A stretch of DNA of 64,000 nt from Polynucleobacter sp. MG-6-Vaara-E2 (GTDB lineage Bacteria; Pseudomonadota; Gammaproteobacteria; Burkholderiales; Burkholderiaceae). The DNA lies in contig NZ_CP061303.1 of assembly GCF_018687695.1 (NCBI RefSeq), forward strand, positions 434,001-498,000. The letters run 5' to 3'. Within the stretch, counting starts at the first letter, position 1. Every line of letters begins with the position of its first letter. Under the pieces are notes generated by a model. The model searched no databases, was not told the origin of the DNA, and saw only the letters and a program-made list of their open reading frames with translations. The translations under genes and the position numbers were made by a program. Of this stretch, positions 52,704 to 62,228 are shown piece after piece.

Positions 52704-53808
52704 TTAAACGCCTTGCTTTAGGCTAGCTTCAATAAAGGCATCGAGATCGCCGTCCAACACTTTTTGAGTATTGGAGATCTCAACGTTAGTGCGTAAATCT
52801 TTAATACGGCTTTGATCCAAAACGTAGGAGCGGATCTGGTGACCCCAGCCCACATCAGTCTTGCTGGCCTCTAACTTATCTTGTTCTGCACGACGCTTTT
52901 GCATCTCGTGCTCATAAAGTCGTGACTTGAGCATACTCATCGCTTCAGCGCGGTTGCGGTGCTGACTTCGGTCGTTTTGACACTGCACTACGATCCCCGT
53001 TGGGATATGGGTGAGACGAACTGCAGAGTCGGTTTTATTAATATGCTGTCCACCCGCACCAGAGGCGCGGTAGGTATCGGTTCGAATATCGGCGGGATTG
53101 ACTTCAATCTCAATAGAATCATCGATCTCTGGGTAGACATAGATAGAAGCAAATGAAGTGTGGCGTCCGTTTGAAGAGTCAAAAGGAGACTTGCGCACTA
53201 AACGGTGTACACCAGTCTCAGAACGCAGATGTCCATATGCATATTCACCATCGACTTTAATCGTAGCGCTCTTAATGCCAGCTACGTCACCATCAGACTC
53301 TTCCAAGATTTCGGTTTTGTAACCCTTGCGTTCGCAATACTTGAGATATTGGCGATAGAGCATGCTGGCCCAATCGCAGGCTTCAGTACCGCCGGCACCT
53401 GCTTGAATATCAATAAAGCAATTGCAAGAATCCATCTCGTTGTGGAACATCCGACGGAACTCAAGATCGTTGATGATCTTGCTATAACTCTCAACGTCTT
53501 GCTCAATCGCAGCAATCGTCTCAAAATCACTTTCTTCTTTGGCCATATCGAATAGTTCGATAGCGCCAGTGATATTGTTATTTAAATCGGTGAGAGTAGC
53601 AACAACACCGTCGAGCAATTTTTTCTCTTTGCCCAGTGCTTGCGCTTTCTTTTGATCATCCCAAATCGTGGGATCTTCCAGAATCGAATTAACTTCAGTA
53701 AGGCGACGCGACTTTACTTCGAAGTCAAAGATACCCCCGAAGTGCTTGCTCACGGGTGAGCAGATCGGACAAGGTATTTGAAATAGTATTGAGTTGTTCA
53801 GCTTCCAT
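52704..53808 (-). CDS. prfB: Peptide chain release factor 2, with programmed +1 frameshift
   Basis: RF2 is read in two frames: 27 codons from ATG 53808 ending ...RGYL, then the in-frame TGA at 53727-53725; slipping past one T at CTTTGAC continues as DFEVKSRRL for 340 more residues, 367 in all, the normal RF2 length. The internal SD-like CGGGGGTAT precedes the slip. Domain motifs: SPF tripeptide (KSPFDSSNGRHTSF) for UGA/UAA recognition and GGQ in SGAGGQHINKTDSAVR for peptide release. It thus autoregulates: low RF2 gives more frameshifting. Confidence 0.97.
53725..53740 (-). promoter_or_regulatory. Programmed +1 frameshift site of prfB
   Basis: Minus-strand TCGGGGGTATCTTTGA: SD-like GGGGG, then CTT slip codon, UGA stop and C, the conserved RF2 recoding signal. 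Confidence 0.95.
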
Positions 53809-53814
53809 CCCCTA

Positions 53815-53820
53815 ATTATA
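53815..53820 (-). promoter_or_regulatory. Candidate -10 element for a leaderless prfB transcript
   Basis: A perfect TATAAT ends six bases before the prfB ATG, so transcription would start at about the A of ATG. The -35 region is weak (best GAGTCA at 16-nt spacing). The adjacent AGGGG touching the ATG is too close to act as an SD. Confidence 0.4.
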
Positions 53821-53842
53821 AGGGGGTTATTGCATCTGACTC

Positions 53843-55606
53843 TCAGGCTGCGGGAGTCTCGTCATGAGCCTCAATCATGAGCTGAACTCGGGCTTGGCCC
53901 TGGTAGCGATCGGTGACCAAGCGGTATGCAAGCTTGGCTCTGGCCGGTAGGCTTTGGGTTCGATTGAACCAAACCGCTGTTAATGGCTTAGCGGCTAGTG
54001 TGTTTTCAGAGGCATTGGGGCCTAGAGGGCGCACCATCAATCGAAGATGCTTCTCTTTCATGAGGCTTTGCTGGGTGATTTCAAAGTCACCATAGAACAC
54101 TGGTTGTGGAAATCCTTGACCCCAGATTTCTTCTGCGAGTAAGTCGCCAATTTCGGGCGTAAATTCTGAAGGTTGAAGAGCACCATCATGAGGATGGCGA
54201 CGTTCTAAGATCTCATCGGTCAATAAACTGTTTGCCACTTCTTGAAAGCAAGTATCAAACTTCTCGAAATCAGACTTACGAATCGTCAGGCCTGCAGCCA
54301 TTGCGTGGCCACCAAACTTCAGAATCAGACCTGGCTCACGTTTAGAAACAATATCGAGTGCATCCCGCAAATGAAAGCCGGTTAATGATCTTCCAGAGCC
54401 GCGTAATTCTTCCCCAGTGTTGCCATCAGGAGCAAAGACAATTGCAGGACGATTAAAGCGTTCCTTTAAGCGTGAGGCCACAATGCCAACGACACCTTGG
54501 TGCCACTCGGGATTCCACAGGCAAATACTCGTGCGTTGCGCCATCGTTCCAGCCAATTGATCTTCAGATAGATGGGCGAGCGCAGTTTCTTGCATACCAG
54601 TCTCGATGACACGGCGCTCGCGATTAATGCGATCGAGTTCTTGTGCGAGGGTCATTGCCTCATCAACGTTATCTGTCAGCAGCAATCGTATGCCAAGTGT
54701 CATATCCGCCAGACGCCCAGCAGCATTGAGTCTAGGGCCAATAGCGAAACCTAAATCAAACGTATTGGCTTTGCGAGGATCCCGTCCAGCAGCCTGAAAC
54801 AAAGCTTGCATACCAGGCTGAGAGATCCCGGCACGAATACGTTTTAAACCATTTGAAACTAAGACGCGATTATTGCGATCAAGTTGTGCAACGTCAGCAA
54901 CGGTCCCTAGTGCAACAAGGTCCAATAAGTTCTCAACCTTTGGTTGAGTCTCGTTGGTAAATTTTCCGCGCTGACGAAGCTCTGCACGTAATGCCACCAA
55001 TACATAAAACATCACACCAACACCTGCGAGTGCTTTGCTTGGAAATGTACAACCCGATTGATTGGGATTGACGATTGCTGTGGCTTTGGGTAATCGATCG
55101 CCTGGTAGATGGTGGTCAGTCACAATGACTTCCATCCCAAGCTCACGGGCACGATCGACACCTGCCTCGCTGGCAATACCGTTATCAACGGTGATGAGGT
55201 ATTTCGGTTTTGGGTTTTGCTGTGCTGCGAGCTCAACTACCTCGGGGGTTAGGCCATAGCCCATCGTAAAACGATTGGGTACCAAAAACTGAATAGGGGT
55301 ATCTGCTCCCCCGAGCATTCGCAACCCTCTTAGACCCACTGCACAAGCTGTGGCTCCATCGCAGTCATAGTCTGCAACGATGAGCATGGGCTCTTTTTTC
55401 TCCAGAATATCTGCTAGCAAGCTTGCAGTAGAGATGCAATTCTTGAGCTCTGTTGGAGAAAGCAGATTTTTCAGTTCTAGTGACAGCTCTTCTGGAGACT
55501 CCAAACCACGGGCGGCATATAAGCGAGCCAATAACGGATGCAGGCCACTTTGCTGAAGCCAAGTAGCAGTCCGTTCAGAGTAAGGTCTTTGGGAGAAGAG
55601 GCTCAT
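53843..55606 (-). CDS. recJ: Single-stranded-DNA exonuclease RecJ
   Basis: 587 residues from the ATG at 55606, whose ATGA overlaps the stop of the rpfE-like gene; the frame extends to 55660 but those residues lie inside the upstream gene. DHH-family motifs: VADYDCDGATA near 78, TVDNGIASEAGV near 135, VTDHHLPGD near 155, and the DHHA1 segment LKFGGHAMAAGLTI near 440. It degrades 5' single strands in recombination and mismatch repair. Confidence 0.95.
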   Translation of the reverse strand: MSLFSQRPYSERTATWLQQSGLHPLLARLYAARGLESPEELSLELKNLLSPTELKNCISTASLLADILEKKEPMLIVADYDCDGATACAVGLRGLRMLGGADTPIQFLVPNRFTMGYGLTPEVVELAAQQNPKPKYLITVDNGIASEAGVDRARELGMEVIVTDHHLPGDRLPKATAIVNPNQSGCTFPSKALAGVGVMFYVLVALRAELRQRGKFTNETQPKVENLLDLVALGTVADVAQLDRNNRVLVSNGLKRIRAGISQPGMQALFQAAGRDPRKANTFDLGFAIGPRLNAAGRLADMTLGIRLLLTDNVDEAMTLAQELDRINRERRVIETGMQETALAHLSEDQLAGTMAQRTSICLWNPEWHQGVVGIVASRLKERFNRPAIVFAPDGNTGEELRGSGRSLTGFHLRDALDIVSKREPGLILKFGGHAMAAGLTIRKSDFEKFDTCFQEVANSLLTDEILERRHPHDGALQPSEFTPEIGDLLAEEIWGQGFPQPVFYGDFEITQQSLMKEKHLRLMVRPLGPNASENTLAAKPLTAVWFNRTQSLPARAKLAYRLVTDRYQGQARVQLMIEAHDETPAA

Positions 55607-56562
55607 GAAGAGACGATTTCTTTCCAGGTGAGTGGTTCTGCTTTTTTCCAAAACGCCCAAGATTTTTTGTAAAGATCTTTTGCAGTAAAGATGCGCTCTC
55701 GCACTTTTCCATTTGAAAAATCAATTAGTGCAAGCGCGTCCAGTTGCTTATCTATTAAAGCTTTGCTTAGAACAGGCCAAATTGTCTCTGGCTGATCAAG
55801 CCATGCAAAAGCACCAGCAAGCCCTCCAGTTTTAACTGTGTTGTTATGGGGTATTTTCAAATACTTGGCTAGACCAGCTAGCAAGGGATGCTCACCATAG
55901 ACCTGACGGGATGATGTGATTGCTTGGGGAGCTTGCACATCACTGAGTTTGCCAATGCCACTAATCCAAAGTGAGTTAATGCTTGGTAGATCACGTTGCT
56001 CACGCTCTTCGTTGACGGGGCCAATATGCCAAAGCATTTGAATCTCATTCTGCAATTTACGCCAACGCTTTGCGACACCTTGCTCCTTTGTATCGCGTGG
56101 CATCCACCAATCAATATTGCGACCATGCGCTTGATCCACGCTATAGCTTGCCAAACTTGCAAAAGGCCCCGCAGGAATAAACCAGTAATGTTGGTCATGA
56201 AATAACACTGGACTCTGAAAATCTTCTTCTATAAAGGGAAGAGCGACTTTGAGAAGTTCAGATGATTCTTTGATGGTCAGATCAATCTGGTTCTGACTCA
56301 TCAAAATCAGATGGTCGCGAGTAGCATGCAGATGAACTGGTTGTAGGCAGGCAATTTCCTGGTTTGGATTTACCGTCAATGATGATTGGCCTAGGAGAAG
56401 GATTGGGGCGATTGGAGTCAAATCTCCTAATAAGAAGCGCTCATGGGGGAGCCCTTTTAATGGCTGATCCCCAATGTTCTGTGTATCTAAAGCATCCTCC
56501 CCGGCCAGCATCAGGGTAAAGCGCCGTGGAGCGTTTTGCAGGGAGTTCATATTTGCAGTCAT
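55603..56562 (-). CDS. RpfE-like uncharacterised protein
   Basis: About 319 residues from the ATG at 56562 (MTANMNSLQNAPRRFTLML); starts at 56583 and 56550 are possible. It resembles the Xanthomonas RpfE / COG4255 group, related to phosphoglycerate mutase-like regulators. Notable segments: LMLAGEDALD at the N-terminus, WWMPRDTKEQGVAKRWRKLQNE near 155 and SINSLWISGIGKL near 200. Biochemical role unknown. The order rpfE-recJ-prfB-lysS is the one in which RpfE was named, supporting the family call. Confidence 0.72.
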   Translation of the reverse strand: MTANMNSLQNAPRRFTLMLAGEDALDTQNIGDQPLKGLPHERFLLGDLTPIAPILLLGQSSLTVNPNQEIACLQPVHLHATRDHLILMSQNQIDLTIKESSELLKVALPFIEEDFQSPVLFHDQHYWFIPAGPFASLASYSVDQAHGRNIDWWMPRDTKEQGVAKRWRKLQNEIQMLWHIGPVNEEREQRDLPSINSLWISGIGKLSDVQAPQAITSSRQVYGEHPLLAGLAKYLKIPHNNTVKTGGLAGAFAWLDQPETIWPVLSKALIDKQLDALALIDFSNGKVRERIFTAKDLYKKSWAFWKKAEPLTWKEIVSS

Positions 56563-56629
56563 TCCCCTGATTTTAGGTGGCATTTAGGTATTCCATCAGT
56601 TTGCCCTTGCAATTGTCTAAACTGTGGCT

Positions 56630-57892
56630 ATGTTGAGACTTCCCATTGAGCTAGAAATTGGCTTGCGCTATACCCGCTCCAAGCGTCGCAAGACGGTTGG
56701 TAAGCGTGATGGCTTCCTTTCCTTTATTTCTGGAATTTCTACTGCCGGCATCGCTTTGGGCGTGGCATCTCTGATTGTGGTGCTATCGGTGATGAATGGT
56801 TTTCAAAAAGAAGTGCGCGATCGCATGCTTTCGGTACTTTCTCATGTCGAAATTACCGCGCCTGATGGATTAGCAAATTGGGAGCCAATTGCCTTGAAAG
56901 TGGCGGAGCAGCCTCATGTTGTTGGTGTTGCCCCAATGGTTGGTTCTCAGGGATTACTCACTCGTGACAATGTTATGCGTGGCGTTGCTATTCGTGGCAT
57001 TTCGCCTGATGACGAGGGAAAAGTTTCCGACCTCCCAAAGCAATTTGTTGCGGGAGGCATTATTGATCTCAAGCCGGGCGCTTTCGGGGTTGCTTTAGGC
57101 GCTCAACTTGCTTCCTTAGTGGGTGCTCATGTCGGCGATCGAATCAATCTCATTGTTCCTGAGAGTGATTTGACTCCTGCAGGTGCAATGCCGCGCATGC
57201 GTACACTTCAAGTAGTAGGTATTGTTGATAGCGGCCACTATGAATACGATAGCTCGCTTGCCATCATGCATTGGAAAGATGCAGCAGCCTTATTGCGCTT
57301 GCATGATCCATCCGGACTTCGAGTCAAGGTTGACGATATGCAGCGCGCGCCAGAAGTAGCTACCCAATTAGCCTCAGTAGTACCTCAGGCATTGTGGATT
57401 ACGGATTGGTCTCGCTCTAATCGAAATTGGTTTGCTGCAGTTCAAACTGAAAAAAAGATGATGTTCATTATTTTGACTTTGATTATTGCGGTCGCTGCCT
57501 TTAATCTGGTCTCTACATTAGTAATGACGGTGAATGAAAAACAAGCTGATATTGCAATATTAAGAACAATGGGCGCAAGCCCAGGCTTAATTCAAAGAAT
57601 TTTTTTAATTCAAGGTCTCGCTATTGGATTATTAGGATCTTTAGCGGGTGTAGGCTTGGGCCTATTAATTGCTCTAAATATCGATGTGATTGTTCCCGCA
57701 ATTGAAGCGATATTCCGCGTGCGCTTTTTACCGCGCGATGTCTATTTTATTAGTGAGCTACCTTCCGATGTGAGATTAAATGATGTGCTCACCGTTGGTT
57801 TGATGGCATTTGGCCTTTCAGTGTTGGCAACGCTCTACCCGAGTCGTCGCGCTGCTAAGGTGCAGCCCGCGGAGGCATTGCGCTATGAATGA
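56630..57892 (+). CDS. lolC: Lipoprotein-releasing ABC permease (LolC/LolE family)
   Basis: 420 residues from ATG 56630. MacB/FtsX-like layout: one N-terminal helix (SFISGISTAGIALGVASLIVVLSVMNGFQKEVRDRML), a large periplasmic domain (about 70-260) and three C-terminal helices from about 275. It moves outer-membrane lipoproteins from the inner membrane to LolA. Only one permease gene is present, so it may work as a homodimer (LolF-like, inference). It overlaps lolD by 8 nt. Confidence 0.9.
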   Translation: MLRLPIELEIGLRYTRSKRRKTVGKRDGFLSFISGISTAGIALGVASLIVVLSVMNGFQKEVRDRMLSVLSHVEITAPDGLANWEPIALKVAEQPHVVGVAPMVGSQGLLTRDNVMRGVAIRGISPDDEGKVSDLPKQFVAGGIIDLKPGAFGVALGAQLASLVGAHVGDRINLIVPESDLTPAGAMPRMRTLQVVGIVDSGHYEYDSSLAIMHWKDAAALLRLHDPSGLRVKVDDMQRAPEVATQLASVVPQALWITDWSRSNRNWFAAVQTEKKMMFIILTLIIAVAAFNLVSTLVMTVNEKQADIAILRTMGASPGLIQRIFLIQGLAIGLLGSLAGVGLGLLIALNIDVIVPAIEAIFRVRFLPRDVYFISELPSDVRLNDVLTVGLMAFGLSVLATLYPSRRAAKVQPAEALRYE

Positions 57893-58589
57893 TTTGAGTA
57901 AAGCTGCCAATCCAGTGCTGATAGCGCGTGACCTCAGTAAGAAGTATGGCCAAGGGCCTACTGCAGTTGAGGTGTTAAAGGGTGTTGATTTAATGGTTGA
58001 TCCTGGTGAGAAGGTGGCGATCGTTGGCTCTTCAGGCTCTGGCAAAAGTACCTTACTTCATTTGTTAGGTGGTCTTGATTCGCCCACGGCTGGCTCAGTT
58101 ACGCTGTCGGGCCTTGCGCTTTCGCAACTCTCTGTGAGACAGTTAGATTTGCTTCGTAATGAAAATTTAGGATTTATTTACCAATTCCATCATTTGTTAG
58201 ATGAATTCACAGCGCTAGAAAATGTTGCGCTACCACTTCGTATAAGAGGTCTTGATCGCACCGATAGTGAGCGTAGGGCTTCTAAGATGCTTGATGCTGT
58301 TGGGCTAATAAGCCGAGTGCAGCATACCCCGGGTGAGTTATCTGGTGGAGAGCGTCAGCGTGTTGCAGTGGCTAGGGCGTTGGTAGGTAATCCTGCTTGT
58401 GTTTTGGCAGATGAGCCTACTGGAAATTTAGACACTGAAACTGCAGATGGGGTATTTGATTTAATGCTCGATATTGCGCGCGAGCAAGGCACTGCTTTTG
58501 TAATCGTGACGCATGACCCTGTGCGCGCAAAACGCTGCGATCGTATTTTGCATTTAGAGCGTGGAGTATTAAAGACTTTCGTGCAGTAG
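57885..58589 (+). CDS. lolD: Lipoprotein-releasing ABC ATPase LolD
   Basis: 234 residues from ATG 57885, which has GGAGG upstream and overlaps the permease stop; an upstream in-frame start at 57810 is inside the permease gene. Walker A GSSGSGKSTLLHLLGG near 50, signature LSGGERQRVAVARAL near 150, Walker B CVLADEPTGNLD near 170. It powers lipoprotein release with the LolC/E-type permease. Confidence 0.95.
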   Translation: MNDLSKAANPVLIARDLSKKYGQGPTAVEVLKGVDLMVDPGEKVAIVGSSGSGKSTLLHLLGGLDSPTAGSVTLSGLALSQLSVRQLDLLRNENLGFIYQFHHLLDEFTALENVALPLRIRGLDRTDSERRASKMLDAVGLISRVQHTPGELSGGERQRVAVARALVGNPACVLADEPTGNLDTETADGVFDLMLDIAREQGTAFVIVTHDPVRAKRCDRILHLERGVLKTFVQ

Positions 58590-58597
58590 GGCATCCT

Positions 58598-59434
58598 ATG
58601 TGGATTGATACTCACTGCCACTTAGACGCACCCGAGTTCTCCAAGACTCTGTCGTCTATTACTTCTGCTGCAAAAGAAAAGAACGTCCAAGCTATATTGT
58701 TGCCCGCAGTAAAAGCGGCTGATTTCATGCGGGTAAAAGAGATTGCATCTCAATATGGAGAGGAGATTCCCGGGCTAGTTTATACGCTAGGTATTCATCC
58801 TCTCTATACCAATCAAGCCCATGAGGAAGACATCTCCTATCTTGATGAGCACATTGAGCAGTCACTCTCTGATCCAAGATTTGTTGGTGTTGGTGAAATT
58901 GGGCTCGATTACTTTGTAGAAGGCTTAGATCCGCACAAACAAGAATATTTTTTTCATGCTCAATTAGATCTGGCTCAAAAATATCAATTGCCGGTCATTT
59001 TGCATGTGCGTCGTTCTCAAGATGCTATTTTGAAAGCATTAAGACGCCGCAATATTTCTGGCGGAATTGCCCATGCGTTTAATGGCAGCTTTCAACAGGC
59101 CGATCAGTTTATTGAACTAGGCTTTAAATTAGGATTTGGTGGTGCCGCAACTTATGAGCGAGCGCTGCAGATCCGTAGGTTATTAACAGAACTTCCCCTC
59201 CATTCGATTGTTACGGAAACAGATTCTCCCGACATCCCGCCTGCCTGGTTAAAAGAAGAGGGTATTGCATTCAATGAGCCTGCGTTTGTAGAGCGAATTG
59301 CCAAAGAGTTAGCTGCCCTACGTGGCATCAGAGATTCTGAATTTGCTTTCGCAGTGTGGAGCAATGCTATGCAGGCACTACCGCGTTGGTCAGCTCTTTG
59401 CGCTAGCAAACCTAATTTAACCCCAGCCTCTTAA
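58598..59434 (+). CDS. tatD: TatD-family metal-dependent deoxyribonuclease
   Basis: 278 residues. Metal ligands: WIDTHCHLDAPEF at the start, VGVGEIGLDYF near 105, PVILHVRRSQDA near 135, and IVTETDSPDIPP near 208. The TIM-barrel family has 3'-5' DNase activity in DNA repair or turnover. It follows lolD by 8 nt and precedes comEC by 4 nt. Confidence 0.92.
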   Translation: MWIDTHCHLDAPEFSKTLSSITSAAKEKNVQAILLPAVKAADFMRVKEIASQYGEEIPGLVYTLGIHPLYTNQAHEEDISYLDEHIEQSLSDPRFVGVGEIGLDYFVEGLDPHKQEYFFHAQLDLAQKYQLPVILHVRRSQDAILKALRRRNISGGIAHAFNGSFQQADQFIELGFKLGFGGAATYERALQIRRLLTELPLHSIVTETDSPDIPPAWLKEEGIAFNEPAFVERIAKELAALRGIRDSEFAFAVWSNAMQALPRWSALCASKPNLTPAS

Positions 59435-59438
59435 ATTC

Positions 59439-61970
59439 TTGCGCTTAGCGATTACGGCATTCATTGCCGGGGGATCACTCCTTTTCTTTTTGCCAAAAAT
59501 ACCTTCAGCATGGCTATTAGTTTGCTTGTCTATTGGCATGCTGTGTTTATTAGTTTTATTGATAGGCCCAAGAGCCAAATGGTCTCGTTGCATTTCCATC
59601 AGTATCTTGCTGTTTGTTGTTGGCTTTGCCTGGAACGCCCACTATGCAGAATGCCGTTTGAAAAATATCCTTGCCGAAGAATTGGAAGGTAAGGAATTGA
59701 TTGCTGAAGGAAGGATTATTGCTTTACCGCAAAGTAATTCAACGGGCGCTAAGTTTGCTTTTGAGCTTGATTACCTTTCATCTAGAAAGGAGCGGGTTAG
59801 TCACTTTCCTAAAAGGGTCTATCTCAGTTGGCAGCCTGCATGGAGAAGTGATCAAAAGATTCCTGAAGTTATTCCGGGTCAGCGCTGGAGGTTCAAGGTG
59901 AAACTCAAAAAACCATATGGCTCTCTCAATCCTTATACATTTGATTTTGAGCGCTGGTCTTTTCATCAAGATTTTGGTGCTAGCGGCTCTGTAAAGTCTG
60001 GCGAACTCTTAATCCCTCAAGATATTGGCATTGCTGATTTTGAGTTGCGCATGGAGTTAGCGCGCTGGAAGTTACGCGAGCGTATTCGTTCGCTTCTACC
60101 TAAAGATGCTCGCTATGGAGGCGTGATCATAGCATTGGTGATGGGCGATCAAAATGCTATTGAGCAAGATGACTGGCGGGTCTTTAATGCAACAGGAATA
60201 GGGCATCTGATTTCTATTTCTGGATTGCATGTCACGATGCTGGCTGGAATTGGAGCTTCTGTTGCTGCATGTATCTGGCGACGTTGCACTTGGCCGTTGA
60301 TTATTCCAGTCAGCAAGGTTGCAGCATCCGCAGGGTTTGTTGTCGCCTTTATCTATGCCTGGTTGGCAGGCTTTCAAATACCAGCACAAAGAACGATGTA
60401 CATGGTTGGTGTTGTAGCTTATGCATTATGGACCGGCAGAAATCCGAGATCATTTGATATCTGGTGGTGGGCGCTTGCACTTGTTTTGTTGATCGATCCG
60501 ATGGCGCCATATACGCCGGGCTTTTGGCTTTCGTTTGGGGCAGTTGCAGCCATTCTCTTTGCTATGAAGGATTCTTCCAGTTTGTTAGGTATCCCTACGG
60601 GCAAAGAGCTCGAGGTCCAGTGGTCACATCGAGCCTTGCAAGCTTTACGAGAGGCATGCAGAGTGCAAGCAGTAGTGACCATTGCTTTACTACCATTTAC
60701 TTTGTATTGGTTTTATCAGGCGTCAGTTGTATCGCCCATTGCTAATGCGTTAGCCATTCCTTTAGTGAGTTATATCGTGACTCCATTGGCAATTGCCGGA
60801 TCGCTGCTACCAGAATTTATTGGGCGCTGGCTTTTGCTGCTTGCACATATATCCATGGAATATCTTTCTGTATTGCTTGAGTGGATGGCGAGCTGGAGAT
60901 GGTCGGTGGTGTGGGCGAGGCAACCAGATAACTGGCTATTATTAATTTCAGGAGCAGGAATTATTTATGCAATTCGCCCAGGAGGACTTCAGCAATCATG
61001 GGGATTGAGAGTGTTAGCGCTGCTTCCAGCTTTTGTACTCTTCATCCCTATAGGAGGCTTGATCGATGAATCCATTAAGCCAGGTGAGTTTAGGGCGACA
61101 GTCTTAGATATTGGCCAGGGAACAGCCGTCCTGGTTGAGACAGCGAACCGGAAATTGCTCTATGACACAGGATCGATTCAAGGGAAGAATGATGATGCCG
61201 GTCAACGTGTGATCTTGCCCTATTTACGCGGTAGGGGGATTGATCGAATTGATCGTATGGTCATCAGCCATAGCGATAGTGATCACATTGGCGGCGCAGC
61301 TTCTTTATTGAGGCATCTTCAATTTGATTTGATGATGGGGTCGCTACCAAATAACAATGTACTGTTATTGAACTTGCACACAAGAAAGATACCCAGTATT
61401 CCCTGTCGTTATCTACAGCACTGGACTTGGGATGAAGTGGATTTTTTGATTTGGCATCCGCACGAAGAAACACTTTTTGAAAATCAATATTCAATGAAGC
61501 CTAATGAGATGAGTTGCGTATTAGAGATCCGCAATAAAAATAGTTCTTTGTGGCTAACTGGAGATGTGGAGAAACGGGGCGAAGAAGAAATCTCGAATCG
61601 CTTGGATCAGATTGCCTTGAACATGATTGGCGATCGGGAAATAATTTTTATGGCGCCACACCACGGTAGCAAAACTTCCTCATCGATTGGGCTGTTAACA
61701 AAATTAAGTCCCGGCGTTGCCTTTGCTCAAAATGGCTACCGTAATCGTTATGGACATCCGCACCCAACTATTACTGCTCGCTATGAGAGTTTAGGAATCC
61801 CCTTTCTTCAAACGCCTAAGACAGGAGCTCAACTTTGGAAGTTTGGAAAAGATCCAGAGATCTCGGTAAGTTTTCTGAGATGGGATGCAAAGCGTCTATG
61901 GCACCGAAATGCAGATCCACATGTAGGCCCACTCAAATTACTGGAGGGCAAAAAGCAAAAAGCCCTTTAA
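59439..61970 (+). CDS. comEC: ComEC/Rec2 DNA-uptake channel protein
   Basis: 843 residues. N-terminal helices and a DUF4131/OB region (about 1-200), the competence core beginning ALVMGDQNAIEQDDWRVFNATGIGHLISISGLH near 230-265 with about eight more helices, and a C-terminal metallo-beta-lactamase-like domain with VISHSDSDHIGG near 608, LTGDVEKRGEEE near 705 and MAPHHGSKTSSS near 735. It carries single-stranded DNA through the inner membrane in natural transformation. TTG start. Intact, so competence is plausible. Confidence 0.93.
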   Translation: MRLAITAFIAGGSLLFFLPKIPSAWLLVCLSIGMLCLLVLLIGPRAKWSRCISISILLFVVGFAWNAHYAECRLKNILAEELEGKELIAEGRIIALPQSNSTGAKFAFELDYLSSRKERVSHFPKRVYLSWQPAWRSDQKIPEVIPGQRWRFKVKLKKPYGSLNPYTFDFERWSFHQDFGASGSVKSGELLIPQDIGIADFELRMELARWKLRERIRSLLPKDARYGGVIIALVMGDQNAIEQDDWRVFNATGIGHLISISGLHVTMLAGIGASVAACIWRRCTWPLIIPVSKVAASAGFVVAFIYAWLAGFQIPAQRTMYMVGVVAYALWTGRNPRSFDIWWWALALVLLIDPMAPYTPGFWLSFGAVAAILFAMKDSSSLLGIPTGKELEVQWSHRALQALREACRVQAVVTIALLPFTLYWFYQASVVSPIANALAIPLVSYIVTPLAIAGSLLPEFIGRWLLLLAHISMEYLSVLLEWMASWRWSVVWARQPDNWLLLISGAGIIYAIRPGGLQQSWGLRVLALLPAFVLFIPIGGLIDESIKPGEFRATVLDIGQGTAVLVETANRKLLYDTGSIQGKNDDAGQRVILPYLRGRGIDRIDRMVISHSDSDHIGGAASLLRHLQFDLMMGSLPNNNVLLLNLHTRKIPSIPCRYLQHWTWDEVDFLIWHPHEETLFENQYSMKPNEMSCVLEIRNKNSSLWLTGDVEKRGEEEISNRLDQIALNMIGDREIIFMAPHHGSKTSSSIGLLTKLSPGVAFAQNGYRNRYGHPHPTITARYESLGIPFLQTPKTGAQLWKFGKDPEISVSFLRWDAKRLWHRNADPHVGPLKLLEGKKQKAL

Positions 61971-61982
61971 AATTAAGGGCTT
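61951..61982 (-). terminator. Intrinsic terminator of tRNA-fMet
   Basis: On the minus strand AAGCCCTT-AATTTTA-AAGGGCTT with a following TTTTTGCTTTTT; it overlaps the 3' end of comEC. The plus strand lacks a T run. Confidence 0.8.
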
Positions 61983-61995
61983 AGTACGTAATTCT

Positions 61996-62072
<77 letters not shown>

Positions 62073-62228
62073 TCTGAAGCTGAAATTCTACCATTTTTTG
62101 GACCCTCCCGTCGAGGCATTTCTTTAAATAACGCATAAAAAACGGCATTTTTACTAAGAAATCGACATTTCCCTCAATGGGCATAAGGAGTAATATATTG
62201 CCACGCAACAACACGCTAGGAACAATTC
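62073..62228 (+). promoter_or_regulatory. kup leader with a short upstream ORF
   Basis: Between the divergent tRNA-fMet and kup. AAGGAG (62185-62190) precedes a TTG (62198) opening a 14-codon frame (MPRNNTLGTIHVAE) that ends at 62242, overlapping the kup ATG in another frame. kup has its own AGGAA SD. The uORF may tune kup translation. Confidence 0.4.
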
